From: Pirellulales bacterium
Lineage (GTDB): Bacteria; Planctomycetota; Planctomycetia; Pirellulales; Lacipirellulaceae
DNA: 32,031 nt
Assembly: GCA_016930815.1 (NCBI GenBank)
Contig: JAFGFZ010000399.1
Span: 1 to 32,031, forward strand
Direction of reading: 5' to 3'
Below, piece by piece: positions 15,901-23,008 of this stretch. Under the pieces are notes generated by a model. That model searched no databases, was not told the origin of the DNA, and was given only the letters and a program-made list of their open reading frames with translations. A program made the position numbers and the translations under genes. Position 1 is the stretch's first letter; each line of letters starts with the position of its first letter.

Positions 15901-17706
15901 TTCATGGAGGGCCAGCTTCTATTGCACGATCTGGTTGAGTCGCCGGACGAGTCGACTCAAGGTCAGGCCGTGGCGATGCTGGCGGAACTGTTTCACACGG
16001 CGCGGCGGCATCGGGCGGCTTTATGGTATGATCGGTTGCTTGTCCAGCGATATGCGAACGTCATATGCCGGCACGGCAAGACCGGTCGGCAAATTGTTTC
16101 GGATCACGCGAATCGTTTCAGGGGCTCGGGCCCCGAACGAGAATGGTCCAACGGTATTGTGGAGCATCAAATAACCTCGAATCAGGCCAGCCGGTCTCAG
16201 AGCCGCCTCCAGCATGTCCGGATTGAGGGGCGAACGGATCCGAGCCTGATTGGCCGCCAGCTCTTCATCGATCCGGACCGGCAGCGATCCATTCGGGGTT
16301 CCATCGTGATTCAAGACGAACTCGGGAACAACGAGTTTTCTGTCGCCTTGGACCTGGAAGCATCGGGGCGTTTTTTGCGAGACGTACATGGCTCACGGTG
16401 TCATGCGGTTTATCGGGGCGGACTCTGCATTGTGTCGGTGGGTGACTATGTTCTAGCCATTGACGCACTGGCGGATGATACGAGTATGGACCAGCATCTG
16501 ATGTGGGACACTCGAATAACTCCTGAATGGATCGATCCAGTGCTCCCATCGGTTTTTAACCCGGAACCAACAAATCCTGGGCTGGAGGCATTTGGTCCCA
16601 ATGGCCGCACCTTCTCCACGGGCCAGGATGGATTGCCGATCGGTATTCTGGGCCCCGTGACCCGCCATGGTGTTGCCTTTCAAGCCGAAGGGCGATTGCA
16701 ATGTGTCGATCCGTTGACAGGCCGATTGATCTGGTCCCGCAAGGACATTCCAAGCGGCTGCCTCTTATTTGGCGATGCCCAATATCTGTTTGCATTACCT
16801 CCGAAATCAAACGAAGCGATTGTTCTGCGCATGATCGATGGGAAACGGCTCGGTTTCCGGGAGGTGCCGCCGGTCCAGGAGCATTTGGCAACCCAGGGCC
16901 GCGCCATCCTATGTTGGCGCGAGGGAACCGATCGGGAAGAACCGGTTTCCGAGAGATCGCAGTTCATGGAACTTGTTTTGTTCGATCCTTGGAACGGGGG
17001 TGTCATTTGGACCCATGCGTTTCGAGCAGCCTCTCAAGTATGGCTTGCTGATAATGAAGCAGCTGGTATCGTCGATCCGGAAGGGCAGTTCCAACTGATC
17101 GATATCAAGGATGGCTCGCGGCTGGTCGCGCAGCGAATCGAGCAGGAACCCTCTTTAGATGCCATCTATGTGCTCCTTTCTTCGGGCAGTGTTTTTCTCG
17201 TGACATCATCGAATCGGACGCACCCTTCGAATGCATTAACGGTGGCGCCGATCCTTGACCATGAATACCCGATCGTGACCGGTCGGATCTACGCTTTCGA
17301 CCGCGCGACCGGGGAATCGATATGGCCCTGCCCAGCTGAAGTCCGGCAGCAGGGATTGGTTTTATGGCAACCTCGCGAACTGCCGGTGCTCCCATTCATC
17401 CGAACAATCCCGGGCCGGAACCGCAACTCGAAGCCATTCACCAGCGTCCTTTGCCTTGACAAGTCGAGCGGCCGAAGTATCTTCCGGCGGGACGATCTAA
17501 ATCAAACAACGAATCATTTCGCGATCTTTGCGAAAGAGGAGGATCCGAGCGAAGTGACGATGACGTTACTGACACAGCGAGTGGAGTTGATTTGGACCAA
17601 CGAGCCCCGACCACCGGAGCCACCTTTCATGGAGGACGTCCAGGCGGGCCGTCCTCGATCTGGTTCGCGTGGTTTACTTCGAATGATCTTGGGAAATCCC
17701 AACTAG
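12925..17706 (+). CDS. exported PQQ-like beta-propeller and TPR protein
   Basis: A giant exported protein of 1593 aa. An N-terminal signal segment ends near AVFAQPG (about residue 44). Residues 55-270 are helical, TPR-like. From about 288 (WPMFRGDPARNL) a first PQQ-like/BamB-type beta-propeller begins, with blades such as IVGVDFHTGKRIW and LHCLDLRTGTMLW. A TPR stretch follows at about 782 (ALAVNPDDPNALRELGE...AYEINPRD) with further helices to about 1090. Then comes a second set of propeller blades (LQCVDPLTGRLIW, IYAFDRATGESIW). This architecture suits a protein-binding scaffold; I see no quinone-cofactor dehydrogenase signature. Start ATG 12925 (or 12928) has only a weak GGAA site. It opens the long gene run and ends 16 nt before the toroid gene. 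Confidence 0.9.
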   Translation: MMGLGCSKRWKLRTPVQWPWIFSWQWVALWFGAMSLLASSAVFAQPGLLPGDPDLTFEEDDDHFDLDLALPTERTATRGIALAEQRITGGKYSQAIQFLDSLLAREEDAFLESSSTAQRYDGLKSTARRMLGALPSAGRDAYLLAFEARARNALTSAIEAGDLPAIRMVSRRYFHTPAGYQATLLLARNEQDHGRPASAAAMYDQLIELPHAVHQFGPQLYLLDASAHLQSGRTDSARRAIELLRRDYPRQEVIVGGVAVNLFNQNEDPVQWLASRLDIKDSRSGSIQQNWPMFRGDPARNLESDGGAPHMAVRWRVRMANSHRVERVLENLREEYQNRDITLIPSVFPVAVGDVLVMHSTHAIVGVDFHTGKRIWSDVPDGNDPQYDAFVESLGNPNGVAAAPHLVRAMAQRMWDDMIYGGLSSDGRCVYAIRDFPINTETLDRTLGVRGPVFIRGRPGLQDPTEWIGPTNRLTAFDLRSEGKQVWEINGADADGPLAGAFFLGAPLPLDGRLYVLAEIRGGIQLVVIRPIDSWPRWELEWIQQLANLESGILENPRRRWTGAVPSAENGVLVCPTSAGAVIGVDFIQRTLLWAYRYPTRMAKIQGVHPRIARIQQDRMEQGSGRQNNRWIDSTAILVAGRVLLAPPDSDFLHCLDLRTGTMLWKRPRENALLIACVHDQNIMLIGKHEAMALRLEDGEPAWKDGPCTFQQGVLPTGRGFLSEGKYFIPMSNGQIIALDVTGGTVVERIESHAGMPLGNLICHQGAVLSHNECFLEKYEQLDVVQQRIQDALAVNPDDPNALRELGEIAYNDNHLALAIQHIHRAYEINPRDLVAKDLLVNYLLLALEQDYMVYRDRLSFLNRLISDPEQHWHMERIQAEALHNSGDLLGAVRAYLRLAEQDNQSEPGYITSKHAFTPQSRWICGQLADIWQKANTRERRAIQQLIQPAENLLETNPTIAGLRSYLSYFDGLPSSDRWKLVLAEKLMEAGIFMEGQLLLHDLVESPDESTQGQAVAMLAELFHTARRHRAALWYDRLLVQRYANVICRHGKTGRQIVSDHANRFRGSGPEREWSNGIVEHQITSNQASRSQSRLQHVRIEGRTDPSLIGRQLFIDPDRQRSIRGSIVIQDELGNNEFSVALDLEASGRFLRDVHGSRCHAVYRGGLCIVSVGDYVLAIDALADDTSMDQHLMWDTRITPEWIDPVLPSVFNPEPTNPGLEAFGPNGRTFSTGQDGLPIGILGPVTRHGVAFQAEGRLQCVDPLTGRLIWSRKDIPSGCLLFGDAQYLFALPPKSNEAIVLRMIDGKRLGFREVPPVQEHLATQGRAILCWREGTDREEPVSERSQFMELVLFDPWNGGVIWTHAFRAASQVWLADNEAAGIVDPEGQFQLIDIKDGSRLVAQRIEQEPSLDAIYVLLSSGSVFLVTSSNRTHPSNALTVAPILDHEYPIVTGRIYAFDRATGESIWPCPAEVRQQGLVLWQPRELPVLPFIRTIPGRNRNSKPFTSVLCLDKSSGRSIFRRDDLNQTTNHFAIFAKEEDPSEVTMTLLTQRVELIWTNEPRPPEPPFMEDVQAGRPRSGSRGLLRMILGNPN

Positions 17707-17722
17707 CTAGCGGAACGGCACC

Positions 17723-18784
17723 ATGAAGATTTGGGAATGTCGATGGATAGGTGGAGCGATCATGGCCAGCCTCGTGGTTTTTTGGCTTGCGGCGCCGTCG
17801 GCTGCCGCCAGCGATGCTCGGGTGGAACGGATTGTTCACCAGGGACTGGATTGGATCGCCTCCACGCAACATCGTCTCGGCCACTGGTCGGCCAATGGCC
17901 AGTATCGCCAGTATCCCACGGCGATGACATCCTTGGCTGGGCTGGCTTTATTGAGTGAAGGATCCACGACAACCCAGGGCCGCTATGCGGAAAACATCCG
18001 GCGGGCGGTCGATTATGTTGTCAGCCAGAGTCGAAACAACGGCCTGATCGGCGATCCGCTCCGCGACGATCGCTACACCTATGGACATGGTTTTGGCATG
18101 TTGTTTTTATCTCAAGTTCTCGGTGAGGAAGAGGACGCGGCCCGCCGCGAGCATCTGATCGATGTTCTCAGCCGCGCGGTCGTCTTCACCGGGCAGGCCC
18201 AGACAAAGGCGGGCGGCTGGGGGTATGTCAGCGCCAAGGACGGGCGCGACTTCGATGAAGGATCGACAACCATCACGCAAGTCCAGGGCCTTCGCAGCTG
18301 TCGCAATGGGGGTATTCCAGTCCCGAAGGAGATCATCGACAAGGCCGTTGCCTATATTCATAAATGCACCATGCAGGATGGCGGCGTGCAATACAGCTCG
18401 AAGGGAGGAGGTGGCAGGCCGGCAATTACGGCAGCCGCAATTGCATGCCTCTTTAATGCTGGTGAATATGATGATGATTATGTGCCGCGCATGTTGAAGT
18501 ACTGCGAGAACAAATTGACAGACAATGACCAGTCCAGTTTTGGACATTGGCACTATGCCCACTTCTATTATGCCCAGGTGCAGTATCGGGAAGGTGGTGC
18601 AACCTGGCGGAATTACCGCGATACCATCTATCGGAAACTAGTCCAGGAAGCGAAACCAATTCGCGTGGGAAATCAGGATCTTGTTTACTGGGACCAGGGG
18701 TATATCGGGCCCATCTATACGACATCCCTGAACTTGATCATCCTTCAATTGGATCAAGGATGTCTCCCAATTTACCAGCGCTGA
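17723..18784 (+). CDS. exported alpha/alpha-toroid protein (squalene cyclase/prenyltransferase-like)
   Basis: A 353-aa protein with an N-terminal signal (cleavage near AAPSAAASDA), followed by repeated helix pairs with glycine-rich turns (GGWGYVSA, DGGVQYSS). These define the alpha/alpha-toroid shared by squalene/hopene cyclases, prenyltransferase beta subunits and complement-like proteins. A DFDEGSTT stretch lies where cyclases have the catalytic DxDDTA acid motif, but the match is only partial and the protein is half the size of a cyclase. Because it is exported, it is more likely a binding or structural module than a terpene cyclase. Start ATG 17723 has GGAA 8 nt upstream. It lies 16 nt after the propeller gene and 12 nt before moxR. 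Confidence 0.85.
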   Translation: MKIWECRWIGGAIMASLVVFWLAAPSAAASDARVERIVHQGLDWIASTQHRLGHWSANGQYRQYPTAMTSLAGLALLSEGSTTTQGRYAENIRRAVDYVVSQSRNNGLIGDPLRDDRYTYGHGFGMLFLSQVLGEEEDAARREHLIDVLSRAVVFTGQAQTKAGGWGYVSAKDGRDFDEGSTTITQVQGLRSCRNGGIPVPKEIIDKAVAYIHKCTMQDGGVQYSSKGGGGRPAITAAAIACLFNAGEYDDDYVPRMLKYCENKLTDNDQSSFGHWHYAHFYYAQVQYREGGATWRNYRDTIYRKLVQEAKPIRVGNQDLVYWDQGYIGPIYTTSLNLIILQLDQGCLPIYQR

Positions 18785-18796
18785 GGAAACGAACGC

Positions 18797-19855
18797 ATGA
18801 CGAATGACACCACGGATATGGCCTCGGAGAGTACAGCAGTCGAGCATCTCCATGACGCGTGCGATAAAATCAAACAGCAGCTTGCCCAAACGATCGTTGG
18901 TCAAGATGAGGTGATTGAACAACTTCTCATTTCGTTATTCAGCCGGGGGCATTGCATGCTCGAAGGCGTGCCCGGTCTTGCGAAGACATTATTGATTAGT
19001 ACCCTCTCGCAGACTCTCAATTTGTCCTTCAGCCGAATCCAATTCACTCCAGATCTCATGCCGGCTGATATCACGGGCACGGATATCATCGAAGAGAACA
19101 AGACGACCGGCAGCCGGGAGATCAGGTTTCTAGAGGGGCCACTATTTTCAAATGTGATTCTTGCCGACGAGATCAACCGCACTCCACCCAAGACGCAGGC
19201 CGCGCTTCTTGAAGCCATGCAAGAACGGCAAGTCACTGTCGGCCGGGTCCGACACCAGTTGACCGATCCGTTTTTTGTGCTTGCAACGCAAAATCCAATC
19301 GAACAGGAAGGAACCTACCCGCTGCCGGAAGCGCAACAGGATCGGTTCATGTTCAAAGTACTCGTTGACTATCCTAGCTTTTCCGAGGAGTTTGAAATTG
19401 CGCGGCGTACGACTGCCCTTGCCGAGGGCCATGTCATCCCGATCATCGCGCCGGAAGAGATACTGCAATTGCAGAGGTTTGTACGCGAGGTTCCGGTGGC
19501 CAATCATGTGATTCGATACGCACTGTTGCTTGTTCGGCAGACTCGAATTGGCCAGCCAGGACTTCCGGAATTTGTGCCCGCCCAATTGGCCTGGGGTGCG
19601 GGGCCGCGTGCCGTGCAGTACTTGATCCTTGGCGGCAAGACACGCGCCCTGGTACATGGCCGGACCCATGTGGCAATCGAGGATATCACAGCCTTGGCTG
19701 CCCCGGTCTTGCGCCATCGCCTGGTTGTCAATTTCGCAGCGGAAAGCGAGGGCATTTCAACCGACGATATCATCCGGAGAATCATCGATGTCACGCCTAC
19801 CCAAGAGGATGAACTGACCCATGACCCTCGCTTCCAGAAAATTTTTGCATCCTGA
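18797..19855 (+). CDS. MoxR-family AAA+ ATPase
   Basis: A cytosolic AAA+ ATPase of the MoxR family, 352 aa. The Walker A loop is GVPGLAKT (57-64, with Ala where Gly is usual), Walker B is ILADE (121-125), and the MoxR hallmark [15 protein letters not shown] follows. Sensor 1 is [21 protein letters not shown] (key Asn166), with the expected C-terminal lid. MoxR ATPases work with vWA proteins as chaperones that mature or assemble enzyme complexes, such as methanol dehydrogenase, or support envelope stress resistance in Bat systems. Start ATG 18797 follows GAGGAAA. Its 3' end overlaps the DUF58 gene by 35 nt, indicating translational coupling. Confidence 0.96.
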   Translation: MTNDTTDMASESTAVEHLHDACDKIKQQLAQTIVGQDEVIEQLLISLFSRGHCMLEGVPGLAKTLLISTLSQTLNLSFSRIQFTPDLMPADITGTDIIEENKTTGSREIRFLEGPLFSNVILADEINRTPPKTQAALLEAMQERQVTVGRVRHQLTDPFFVLATQNPIEQEGTYPLPEAQQDRFMFKVLVDYPSFSEEFEIARRTTALAEGHVIPIIAPEEILQLQRFVREVPVANHVIRYALLLVRQTRIGQPGLPEFVPAQLAWGAGPRAVQYLILGGKTRALVHGRTHVAIEDITALAAPVLRHRLVVNFAAESEGISTDDIIRRIIDVTPTQEDELTHDPRFQKIFAS

Positions 19856-20729
19856 GGCGATTCGGCGGATCAGCCGGCTGGAAATTCGGGCACAGCACAT
19901 TGTCGAAGGTTTCCTGAGCGGCATGCACCGCAGCCCCTATTTCGGCCAGTCTGTCGAATTTCTTCAACACCGCGGGTACACTCCAGGCGACGATCTCCGG
20001 CATGTCGATTGGAAAGTATGGGCGAAACAGGACCGGCTTTATGTCAAACAATACAAAGAGGACACCAACATGCGGACCACGATCCTCGTGGACACTTCGG
20101 GCAGTATGGAGTATGGCCGTGGGCCGCTGAATAAATTTGCATACGGGGCAACGATTGCTGTTAGCCTTGCCTATCTCCTCCTCCGGCAGCAGGACGCCGT
20201 CGGATGTGTCGCCTTCGATGATGGTATCCGGTCTAAGGTTCCCATCTTAAGCAAACGGACGCACTTGAACTCCATCGTCCAAACACTAGAAGTCAACAGC
20301 CCACGCGATGCGACGGACTTGTCACTTGTTTTAAGAGAAGTTGCCGAAACGTACCCGCGCCGCGGCATGATGATCTTGATCTCGGACTTGTTTGGCCGAG
20401 TGGAGTTGACGGAACGAGGATTGCGGTTGTTGCGCCAGCGCGGTCATGATGTCATGGTTTTCCATATACTGGATGACGATGAACTGGATTTTTCGTTTCG
20501 TGGCCCGACGCGTTTCGAGGGCTTGGAATTCCCGGACCAGCGGTTGAACTGCAATCCCCGCGCTCTCCGCGAAGGGTATCTGGAGGCTCTGGAAAGATTT
20601 CTGTCAGAAGTGCGCCGGGGATGCGCGCGAAATGCAGTTGATTATGCCATGATTCGAACCAGTGATCCGCTTGACGCGGCACTCGCAAGGTACTTGAGTA
20701 AACGGCTTGGAATGCACAATAGGAATTGA
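19821..20729 (+). CDS. DUF58 protein with vWA-type MIDAS
   Basis: The regular partner of MoxR ATPases, 302 aa, without membrane segments. The DUF58 signature is clear: [16 protein letters not shown] (54-69), then YVKQYKED. The following vWA-like fold has the metal-ion-dependent adhesion site motif DTSGS at 91-95, intact as D-x-S-x-S. It likely binds a client or a membrane vWA protein in a metal-dependent way and is remodelled by MoxR. It starts at ATG 19821 inside the moxR gene, and its TGA stop overlaps the TTG start of the next gene, so expression is coupled on both sides. Confidence 0.95.
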   Translation: MTLASRKFLHPEAIRRISRLEIRAQHIVEGFLSGMHRSPYFGQSVEFLQHRGYTPGDDLRHVDWKVWAKQDRLYVKQYKEDTNMRTTILVDTSGSMEYGRGPLNKFAYGATIAVSLAYLLLRQQDAVGCVAFDDGIRSKVPILSKRTHLNSIVQTLEVNSPRDATDLSLVLREVAETYPRRGMMILISDLFGRVELTERGLRLLRQRGHDVMVFHILDDDELDFSFRGPTRFEGLEFPDQRLNCNPRALREGYLEALERFLSEVRRGCARNAVDYAMIRTSDPLDAALARYLSKRLGMHNRN

Positions 20730-23008
20730 ATGGGCCCATCGTGACGTTCCTTTTCACAACGCTGCTGACCATCGGCTTGCCGCTTGTTGCGGTGCCCGTG
20801 TTGATCCATTTGATCCATTTGAGGCGGTATCGCCGGATCCGATGGGCCGCCATGGAATTTTTACTGCAGAGCCAGAAGCGGCATAAGAAATGGATCCTGC
20901 TCAAACAACTCTTACTCCTCCTCTTGCGAATGGCCGCCATCGCCGCGATGGTATTGATGCTCGCCCAACCTGTGTTACGAAGCGAGTGGGGTGCCATGTT
21001 TGGCGGTTCGACAACGCATCATTTCGTGTTGCTTGACGATAGCTATTCCATGACAGACCACGATGGGCAGGCAACCGCCTTCGATCGGGCCAAATGGGTA
21101 GTGCAGCGGATTGCCGAACGCGCGAGTGCGGAGGGTGGATCGCAGCGATTTTCCTTGTTGCGTTTTTCCGAGGCCGCGGAGCTCACCGTCGGTTCGCAAC
21201 CGGACATCTTCCACGAAACGATCGACGATGCATTGACTCAACGGATCGAAACGTTCCTCGCACAATGCTCGGCGTCCGAAAGCGATCCCGGACCGCTGGA
21301 GGTTCTCGAGGCCCAAGCCCGGCTCCCGCAAAAATCCGATGGTGAAACCTTGGTTGTCTATCTCGTAAGCGACTTCCGGGAGCGGGAATGGCTTCGCGCG
21401 AATGAACTGCGACGCCATCTGCTTCAACTGCAAGAACAGGGCGCCCAATGGCACTTCGTCAATTGCACGAACGAGACACACCCCAATCTGGCCATTACCC
21501 AATTGCGGCCCCAGACAGGCCTCCATGCTGCAGGGGTCGAGATGTGGATGGAACTGGTCGTCGCTAACTATGGAGAAAAGAAGGCGCGTGGAATAACCAT
21601 CCAACTCCTGGAAGATGGACATCCTCGTGGTGCCCTGGAATTGGAGCCGATACCTGCACGAGGTGAACTGGCGCACCGATTTCGGATCAACTTTCCCGGC
21701 GCGGGACCGCATGCAATCGAGGTTATCCTGCCTCCAGACGCGGTGGCCGTCGATAACCACCGGTTCTATGCGGCGGATGTCCCCAGCGAAATCCCATTGC
21801 TCTTGATGGATGGAACCACAACGGGTGAGGATAGCCGTTTCATCAGCACTTCGCTAGCGCCAGGTGGATCCGTGAAGACGGGTTGGCAACCGCGGATCGA
21901 ACCTCCGAGTTCCCTGCGCCAAGCCGATCAACTTGCCCAGTACGCGGCGGTGTTTCTCCTGGATATACCCCGACTCGATGGACCGGAGATTGAAACGCTC
22001 GAAGCATACGCCCACGCGGGAGGGGGAGTTGCGTTCTTCCTCGGAGACCGAACGAATCGCGACCAGGTCAACAATCAATGGTACCGTCTCGGTGCGGGGC
22101 TTTTTCCCGTACCGCTGCATCTTCCAACCCAATTACTGGCCCTCCAGAACGAAAACAGCCCGGATATCCGTGTTATCGACCACCCGGTATTCCGGATCTT
22201 TTCCGGGAGCCGGAACAGTTTTTTAAAGCTGATGTTAGTCGATTTCTACTATGCCATCGATCAGGATTGGCTTGCCTCGGAAGAAAGGGTGCCGTTAGCC
22301 CCCAATGGTCGTGTGGTTTCAACTCAGGTCATCGCGCGCCTCCGCAACGGAGCGCCGCTGGTTGTCGAGAAGCCCTATGGAAAGGGCCGCGTCATTGCAT
22401 TTCTAACCAAAGCGTCACCGGAGCAAACTTCGCATGGGTCATGGAATAATTGGGGTAATAACCCAGCATTTCCGGTAGTGATGAACGAACTGGCTGGATA
22501 CCTGGCTGCCCATTGGCGTGACGAACCAATCCGGATTGTTGGCGAACCGATTGATATTGTCCTGGACGAATCAGAATATGTACCGGACCTCAAGTTGATT
22601 CTGCCGGCGGCCGACAGCTCGGAAGTCCTGCCGCTCGATGCCGCACCGGCCGAAAATGCACTCCATGCAAGACTTCCATTCACACGGCGCAGCGGGATCT
22701 ATACCGTTGAACTCAACCGCCTGGACGACCGGCAGGAAACCAGGCAATTTGCCATGAATGTCCCGAATGGTGAAGGTGACCTAGCCCGGGTAGCGCCAAG
22801 CCAAATGGAACCGCGTCTGCTTGGTGTGCGTTATTCGTATCATCTGGCGACGGAATTCACAGAGCAATTACCGGAATTGGCCGGATTCCATGTATCGGAT
22901 GCCATCCTTTACTTGCTCATAGCGCTGCTCCTCGTCGAGCAACTGCTCGCTTACCTGTTCAGCTACCATCCTCAAACCATGAAAATGCCATCCCATTCAT
23001 TGCCGTGA
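20726..23008 (+). CDS. BatA-like membrane protein with vWA domain
   Basis: A 760-aa membrane protein. Residues 8-30 and 58-80 are transmembrane with the basic segment HLRRYRRIRW between them, the usual BatA N-terminal region. A vWA-like domain with DDSYS (104-108, intact D-x-S-x-S) follows, then a beta-rich region, a Rossmann/amidotransferase-like part (AYAHAGGGVAFFLGD) and a last transmembrane helix near 733-755. It probably exposes the vWA and middle domains to the periplasm and receives the MoxR/DUF58 output. The start is TTG 20726 in a TTGA overlap with the DUF58 stop; GTG 20741 is an alternative. Its TGA stop overlaps the GTG start of the next gene. Confidence 0.9.
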   Translation: MNGPIVTFLFTTLLTIGLPLVAVPVLIHLIHLRRYRRIRWAAMEFLLQSQKRHKKWILLKQLLLLLLRMAAIAAMVLMLAQPVLRSEWGAMFGGSTTHHFVLLDDSYSMTDHDGQATAFDRAKWVVQRIAERASAEGGSQRFSLLRFSEAAELTVGSQPDIFHETIDDALTQRIETFLAQCSASESDPGPLEVLEAQARLPQKSDGETLVVYLVSDFREREWLRANELRRHLLQLQEQGAQWHFVNCTNETHPNLAITQLRPQTGLHAAGVEMWMELVVANYGEKKARGITIQLLEDGHPRGALELEPIPARGELAHRFRINFPGAGPHAIEVILPPDAVAVDNHRFYAADVPSEIPLLLMDGTTTGEDSRFISTSLAPGGSVKTGWQPRIEPPSSLRQADQLAQYAAVFLLDIPRLDGPEIETLEAYAHAGGGVAFFLGDRTNRDQVNNQWYRLGAGLFPVPLHLPTQLLALQNENSPDIRVIDHPVFRIFSGSRNSFLKLMLVDFYYAIDQDWLASEERVPLAPNGRVVSTQVIARLRNGAPLVVEKPYGKGRVIAFLTKASPEQTSHGSWNNWGNNPAFPVVMNELAGYLAAHWRDEPIRIVGEPIDIVLDESEYVPDLKLILPAADSSEVLPLDAAPAENALHARLPFTRRSGIYTVELNRLDDRQETRQFAMNVPNGEGDLARVAPSQMEPRLLGVRYSYHLATEFTEQLPELAGFHVSDAILYLLIALLLVEQLLAYLFSYHPQTMKMPSHSLP

